From an uncultured Lysobacterales bacterium (GTDB taxonomy: Bacteria > Pseudomonadota > Gammaproteobacteria > Xanthomonadales > SZUA-36), in contig CALKKN010000023.1 in assembly GCA_937995275.1 (NCBI GenBank), positions 1-5,031 of the forward strand: DNA of 5,031 bases. Direction: 5' to 3'. This document shows, one piece after another, positions 1 through 5,031 of the stretch. The first letter of the stretch is position 1; each line of letters begins with the position of its first letter. Both the position numbers and the translations under genes were made by a program. The notes beneath the pieces are model-generated. The model was not told where the DNA came from and did no database searches. It saw only the letters and a list, made by a program, of their open reading frames with translations.

Positions 1-595
1 CCAGCAAAGCGGCCACGACCGTCAAGTCGAACTCGACATGGACCAGGGATATGATGCCCATCGTAACGAGCACGTCGTGGACCAGCGCCGCCACTGCACC
101 GGAGGAAAAGCGCCACTGAAAGCGCATCATCACGTACAGGAAAATGCCGATCAGCGCGTACACCACCGCGAGGATGCCCTGCTCCGCCAGTTCCTCGCCG
201 ACCTGTGGGCCGACGAATTCGACGCGGCGCATGACCACCTCGCCCTCGACCCCCTGCTGCAGCGCCTCCAGCACCAGCGTGGACAGCTCCGCGCTGCCCT
301 CTTCGTCCTCGCCACGCGGCGGAATGCGGACCACGATGTCCGTGGGCGCGCCGAAGGTCTGCACCACAGCGTCCGCGAGGTCGGCGTTGCGCAGGTTGGT
401 GCGCACCAGGTCGGTGTCCGCATCCGTCGGGAAACTGACCTCGATCAGCGTGCCGCCGGTGAAGTCGAGCCCGAAATTGAGCTCCCGGGTGGTCAGCGAA
501 ACCACGCTGAGCACCATCAGCACGGCCGAGGCGACAAACGCGATCTTGCGCCTGCCCATGAAGTCGATTTGAGTTGTGCGGTTCAGTATCTTCAT
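1..595 (-). CDS. secF: Protein translocase subunit SecF, 5' part (C-terminus beyond left edge)
   Basis: SecF pairs with SecD and YajC next to the SecYEG channel in the inner membrane and uses the proton gradient to drive late steps of protein export. The reading frame begins MKILNRTTQIDFMGRRK and stays open to the left edge, giving 198 of an expected 300-325 residues. Visible parts in order: a basic N-terminus, TM1 at about residues 17-34, the family motif GLDFTGGT at 42-49, a periplasmic domain at about 50-135 containing EFVGPQVG (126-133), TM2 at about 139-157, and TM3 at about 166-186 with the conserved HD pair (173-174). It is cut just before the usual conserved loop and TM4-TM6. The ATG at 595 is chosen because a Shine-Dalgarno sequence precedes it and the N-terminus has the family's length. 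It follows secD by 9 bases. Identification rests on recognised motifs plus position and is very secure. Confidence 0.96.
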   Translation of the reverse strand, partial: MKILNRTTQIDFMGRRKIAFVASAVLMVLSVVSLTTRELNFGLDFTGGTLIEVSFPTDADTDLVRTNLRNADLADAVVQTFGAPTDIVVRIPPRGEDEEGSAELSTLVLEALQQGVEGEVVMRRVEFVGPQVGEELAEQGILAVVYALIGIFLYVMMRFQWRFSSGAVAALVHDVLVTMGIISLVHVEFDLTVVAALL

Positions 596-601
596 TGTCG
601 G

Positions 602-606
602 ACCTC
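602..606 (-). promoter_or_regulatory. Ribosome binding site of secF overlapping the secD stop codon
   Basis: On the minus strand the bases before the secF ATG read TGAGGTCCGACA. The GAGGT core shares its first bases with the TGA stop of secD, and six bases separate it from the ATG. Ribosomes ending on secD therefore sit on the secF start signal, which suggests translational coupling and matched synthesis of the two partners. The coupling is inferred. Confidence 0.7.
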
Positions 607-2440
607 AGATCGCCAGTTTGCGGACACGCTTTCTGCCGCCGTAGATCAGGTTGATCACGGCGCGGGTACCCATGATTGCGGTGAACATCGACGTCACGAT
701 GCCCAACGACAGGGTGACGGCGAAGCCCTTGATGGGGCCGGTGCCGAACAGGAACAGCACGAACGCTGCGATCAGCGTGGTGATATTGGCGTCGGCAATC
801 GTGGAGAAGGCCTTGTCGTAGCCGGCGCGAATACTCGCCTGCGGCGTGTTGCCGCTGCGCAGCTCTTCCCGTACGCGCTCGAAGATCAGCACGTTGGCAT
901 CCACCGCCATGCCCACCGTCAGCACAATGCCCGCGATGCCCGGCATCGTCAGCGTGGCGCCGAGCATCGACAGCAGGGACACCAGCAGCACCAGGTTGGC
1001 GAACAGCGCCAGGTCGGCGACCAGACCGAACACCCGGTAATAGGCCGCCATGAACACCAGCACCAGGATGAAGCCGATCATGACCGACTTAAAGCCCTGC
1101 TCGACGTTGTCACGTCCGAGGCTGGGGCCGACCGTACGTTCCTCGACGATCTCCATCGGCGCGGCCAGCGCGCCCGCCCGCAGCAGCAGCGCAAGCTGGC
1201 TGGCTTCCGACATCGAGTCGAGGCCGGTGGTCTGGAAACGCTTGCCGAACGGTTCGCGAACAACGGCCACGCTGATGACCTCTTCGGTCTTGCGGCCGCC
1301 CGGCTTCTGCTCGATGTACACCACCGCCATGCGATTGCCGACGTTGTCGCGGGTGAAATCCAGCATCCGCTTGGCACCGACGCCGTCCAGCGTGACGCTG
1401 ACCTGCGGCTGGCCGGTCTGCTGATCGAAGCCGCTGGAAGCTCCGATCAGCTGATCCCCGGAGACGATCAAACGCTTCTTCAGCAGCACCGGCTGCCCAT
1501 TCATGTCCGTGTAAAGCCGCGATTCCGGGGGAATGCGGCCTGTCTGGGCGGCTGTGAAGGCGTCGTTGGCCTCGTCGACCGCGCGGTACTCCAGGGTCGC
1601 GGTCGCGCCAATGATTTTCTTGGCCTGGACGGTATCCTGCACGCCCGGCAACTGGACGACGACCCGGTCGGCGCCTTGCTGCTGGATGATGGGCTCGGCC
1701 ACGCCGATCTCGTTGACGCGGTTACGCAGCGTGGTGATGTTCTGCCTCAGGGCGGTTTGCTGAAGTTCCAGCAACTGCTGTTCCTGCACCGTCGCGGTAA
1801 TGCCGAAGTACTCGTCGGTCTGCATTTCATCGGCGTTGAGGCCCTGCATACTCTGATCGCGGCGCAGGATGTCGAGCGTGTTGCTCCGGTCCTCCTCGCT
1901 GCGCAGGAGCGCGACCAGGCCGTTCCCCTCGCGCCGGACGGATACGTAACGAACGCGCTCGTCGCGCAACGCGGAGCGCAGGTCGTCCACAAAGCGGTCG
2001 AGCTGCTGACCGCGGGCCGTGTCCATGTCGACCTGCATCAGGAAGTGGACACCACCCTGCAGGTCGAGGCCCAGCGTCATCGGCTTGCCGCCGATCGCCC
2101 GCAGCCACGTCGGCGTCGCCGGAGCAAGGTTCAGCGCGACCACGAATTGTTCGCCCAGCGCCTCCTTGAGCACCTCGGCGGCCCGAATTTGGTCCTCGGT
2201 CGAATCGAAGCGGTACAGCAGGCGGTTTCCGGCCAACTCCTTGTCCCCGTATGGGATCTGTTCGCCGGCCAGGGTTTCCTCGATGGTCACCTCGAGTTGG
2301 GTGCCAATGGCGAAGCCGCGGGCGGAAGTCACCTGCAGTGCCGGGTCCTCCCCGAACAGGTTGGGCAGGGCGTATACCAGGCCCACCAGCAGGACGACAA
2401 GGATGAGCAGGTACTTCCAGGCGGGATATTGATTCATCAT
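605..2440 (-). CDS. secD: Protein translocase subunit SecD
   Basis: SecD is the large subunit of the SecDF proton-driven export accessory complex in the inner membrane. The protein is 611 aa, close to the 615 aa of E. coli SecD. Features in order: N-terminal membrane anchor (about 10-26) in MMNQYPAWKYLLILVVLLVG, followed by ALPNLFGEDPA; the SecD motif LGLDLQGGVHFLMQVDMD (123-140); a long periplasmic P1 region with TLRNRVNEIGVAEPIIQQQG (237-256) and the P1-head segment that follows; VGPSLGRDN (438-445) leading into the TM2-TM6 bundle (about 450-600); GMAVDANVLIFERVREE (510-526), whose Asp514 corresponds to the conserved membrane Asp of proton transport; and a basic C-terminal tail. Two ATGs stand in tandem at 2440 and 2437. 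The first fits the E. coli N-terminus (MLNRYPLWKY), but the second has the better spacing (7 rather than 4 bases) from GAGG. The frame is intact. The gene lies 44 bases after yajC and 9 before secF. Confidence 0.98.
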   Translation of the reverse strand: MMNQYPAWKYLLILVVLLVGLVYALPNLFGEDPALQVTSARGFAIGTQLEVTIEETLAGEQIPYGDKELAGNRLLYRFDSTEDQIRAAEVLKEALGEQFVVALNLAPATPTWLRAIGGKPMTLGLDLQGGVHFLMQVDMDTARGQQLDRFVDDLRSALRDERVRYVSVRREGNGLVALLRSEEDRSNTLDILRRDQSMQGLNADEMQTDEYFGITATVQEQQLLELQQTALRQNITTLRNRVNEIGVAEPIIQQQGADRVVVQLPGVQDTVQAKKIIGATATLEYRAVDEANDAFTAAQTGRIPPESRLYTDMNGQPVLLKKRLIVSGDQLIGASSGFDQQTGQPQVSVTLDGVGAKRMLDFTRDNVGNRMAVVYIEQKPGGRKTEEVISVAVVREPFGKRFQTTGLDSMSEASQLALLLRAGALAAPMEIVEERTVGPSLGRDNVEQGFKSVMIGFILVLVFMAAYYRVFGLVADLALFANLVLLVSLLSMLGATLTMPGIAGIVLTVGMAVDANVLIFERVREELRSGNTPQASIRAGYDKAFSTIADANITTLIAAFVLFLFGTGPIKGFAVTLSLGIVTSMFTAIMGTRAVINLIYGGRKRVRKLAI

Positions 2441-2484
2441 TCAGCCTCGGAATGCGGATTGAATTGTTATTGTCTGGATGGAGG

Positions 2485-2817
2485 TCAGGCGGACTTGATG
2501 GTGCCCTTGGGCATGACGCTGGCTATCGCCTGACGCTGCACCTTGATCGTCACGTTATCGGCAAGTTCCATGGTCACGAAGGACTCGCCAACATCGGTGA
2601 TACGACCCAGCAGCCCGCCGTTCGTTACCACTTCGTCGCCGGTCGCCAGTTCCGCGACCAGCTTGCGGTGCTCTTTCGCGCGCTTCATCTGCGGCCGGAT
2701 CAGCAGGAAGTAAAAAATGATGAAAATGATGATCAGCGGCAGGAACGACATCAGCCCGCTGGGTTGGCCGGCATCCTGGGCGTAGGCGCTGGCGATGAAG
2801 AATTCGAGGATTTCCAT
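2485..2817 (-). CDS. yajC: Sec translocon accessory protein YajC
   Basis: YajC is a small single-span inner-membrane protein that associates with SecDF and the Sec translocon. The product is 110 aa, the same length as E. coli YajC. It has a short N-terminus (MEILEFFIASAYAQDAG), one strongly hydrophobic helix at about residues 23-41 rich in Ile and Phe, the family signature LIRPQMKRAKEHRKL (39-53) just after the membrane, and a small cytoplasmic beta-rich domain with GDEVVTNGGLLGRI (60-73) ending MPKGTIKSA. The ATG at 2817 is preferred over the in-frame ATG at 2853. It has AGAGG five bases upstream, gives the family length, and leaves the TATAAT box at 2852-2857 outside the gene. It sits 44 bases before secD with no terminator between, so the two are very likely cotranscribed. 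Confidence 0.97.
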   Translation of the reverse strand: MEILEFFIASAYAQDAGQPSGLMSFLPLIIIFIIFYFLLIRPQMKRAKEHRKLVAELATGDEVVTNGGLLGRITDVGESFVTMELADNVTIKVQRQAIASVMPKGTIKSA

Positions 2818-2822
2818 GGTTG

Positions 2823-2827
2823 CCTCT
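2823..2827 (-). promoter_or_regulatory. Ribosome binding site that fixes the yajC start
   Basis: The minus strand reads GAAGAGGCAACC before the ATG at 2817. AGAGG lies five bases from that ATG, whereas the in-frame ATG 36 bases further upstream has no comparable signal. This supports the 110-aa form of YajC. Confidence 0.7.
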
Positions 2828-2851
2828 TCGGGAACGGTTGTGCAGCCGGGC

Positions 2852-2857
2852 ATTATA
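2852..2857 (-). promoter_or_regulatory. Probable promoter (-10 box) of the yajC-secD-secF operon
   Basis: A perfect sigma-70 -10 hexamer, TATAAT, is present on the minus strand in an AT-rich patch (GGTTAATGATTTATAATG) that stands out from the GC-rich surroundings. Transcription would begin near 2845 and give a leader of roughly 28 bases before the yajC ATG, with its ribosome site inside. No good -35 box is found at 16-18 bases upstream; TTGCGG occurs at the short spacing of 14. No extended -10 TGn is present. The position after the REP element and before yajC fits an operon promoter. Strength and use are inferred. Confidence 0.5.
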
Positions 2858-2939
2858 AATCATTAACCACACCGCAAGCCATGCCTAAGGCAGCGTTGTA
2901 GTGGCTGTTCCAGCTGTGATGAAGAAAACCCCCGAAGAA

Positions 2940-4938
<1,999 letters not shown>

Positions 4939-4944
4939 GGGAAG

Positions 4945-4948
4945 CTCC
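4945..4948 (-). promoter_or_regulatory. Ribosome binding site that fixes the methyltransferase start
   Basis: The minus strand reads GCGGAGCTTCCC before the ATG at 4938, with GGAG six bases from it. The longer TTG-initiated form from 4956 would place this sequence inside the gene and has no comparable signal of its own, so the 250-aa form is preferred. Confidence 0.65.
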
Positions 4949-4966
4949 GCATTCAATCAGGTTCTC

Positions 4967-4972
4967 ATTGTA
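4967..4972 (-). promoter_or_regulatory. Possible weak -10 box upstream of the methyltransferase
   Basis: TACAAT (five of six matches to TATAAT) is present on the minus strand about 28 bases before the methyltransferase ATG. No -35 box is visible at the usual distance, where a GC-rich hairpin lies instead. It could be a minor internal promoter or chance. Confidence 0.25.
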
Positions 4973-4981
4973 CAGGGAGTC

Positions 4982-4996
4982 CCGGCGGCGCGCCGG
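4982..4996. other. GC-rich hairpin in the queA-methyltransferase gap
   Basis: CCGGCG and CGCCGG form a perfect six-base stem around a three-base loop. No T-run follows on either strand, so it is not a standard intrinsic terminator. It could weakly attenuate read-through or stabilise the upstream transcript end, or be chance in GC-rich DNA. Confidence 0.3.
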
Positions 4997-5011
4997 ATGA
5001 TCCCGGCCCCG

Positions 5012-5031
5012 TCACAGGATCAGCATCGCGT
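5012..5031 (-). CDS. queA: Probable 3' tip of queA (S-adenosylmethionine:tRNA ribosyltransferase-isomerase)
   Basis: Only the last five full codons, part of a sixth and the stop are inside the window. Read on the minus strand they give A-M-L-I-L-stop, preceded by two bases (AC) that would complete an Asp codon. QueA proteins typically end near FFS(Y/F)GDAM followed by a few hydrophobic residues, so (D)AMLIL is what a QueA terminus should look like. queA normally stands immediately upstream of tgt on the same strand, which agrees with this place. QueA transfers the ribose part of SAM onto preQ1 in tRNA to form epoxyqueuosine, the step after Tgt. With so few residues the call depends on context. 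Confidence 0.6.

Noticed and set aside
38..2533. 831-aa plus-strand open frame opposite secF, secD and the yajC end
   Set aside because: It is antisense to three securely identified genes. Its translation is rich in His, Gln, Arg and Asp with no recognisable domain, as expected for the complement of a high-GC gene. It also crosses gene boundaries.
2555..2872. Minus-strand frame starting before yajC, considered as a SecDF-monitoring arrest peptide such as VemP or ApdP
   Set aside because: It overlaps yajC out of frame, covers the -10 box, and has no signal sequence or arrest-like motif. The only other small frame in the leader, an ATG at 2882, encodes nine residues.

Overview
The window is a GC-rich bacterial segment. 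Every supportable gene lies on the minus strand, so transcription runs from right to left. Gene order along transcription is: 3' tip of queA (right edge), a class I SAM-dependent methyltransferase, tgt, a REP-type inverted repeat, yajC, secD, and the 5' two thirds of secF (cut by the left edge). The queA-tgt-yajC-secD-secF order is the classical proteobacterial cluster. The SecD, YajC and Tgt sequences closely resemble my memory of the E. coli proteins. GC richness plus a repeat built on TGTAGGAGCGGC...GCCGCGA suggests a gammaproteobacterium, perhaps Xanthomonadales-like (Lysobacter, Luteimonas or relatives) or Pseudomonas-like. This assignment is an inference, not a database result.

Region by region: 1-595 encodes the N-terminal 198 residues of SecF. 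605-2440 is full-length SecD (611 aa). 2485-2817 is YajC (110 aa). The 203 bases from 2818 to 3020 hold a probable yajC promoter (-10 TATAAT) and most of a REP pair at 2940-3025, which runs into the last codons of tgt and supplies its TAG stop. 3021-4127 is Tgt (368 aa, GTG start). 4186-4938 is a 250-aa methyltransferase of unknown substrate. 4939-5011 is a short gap with a GC hairpin and a weak -10-like box. 5012-5031 reads D-A-M-L-I-L-stop, which matches the expected C-terminus of QueA.

Two functional blocks are joined. QueA and Tgt act in queuosine modification of tRNA: Tgt inserts preQ1 at position 34 and QueA adds the epoxycyclopentanediol group. YajC, SecD and SecF form the accessory complex of the SecYEG translocon, which uses the proton-motive force to help pull proteins across the inner membrane. 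The REP pair and the promoter after it separate the two blocks, so the sec genes can probably be expressed independently of tgt.

Most of the window is ordinary housekeeping sequence, and I do not see an undescribed system in it. The points worth a second look are the methyltransferase inserted between queA and tgt, its atypical SAM-binding loop, and the REP element fused to the end of tgt.
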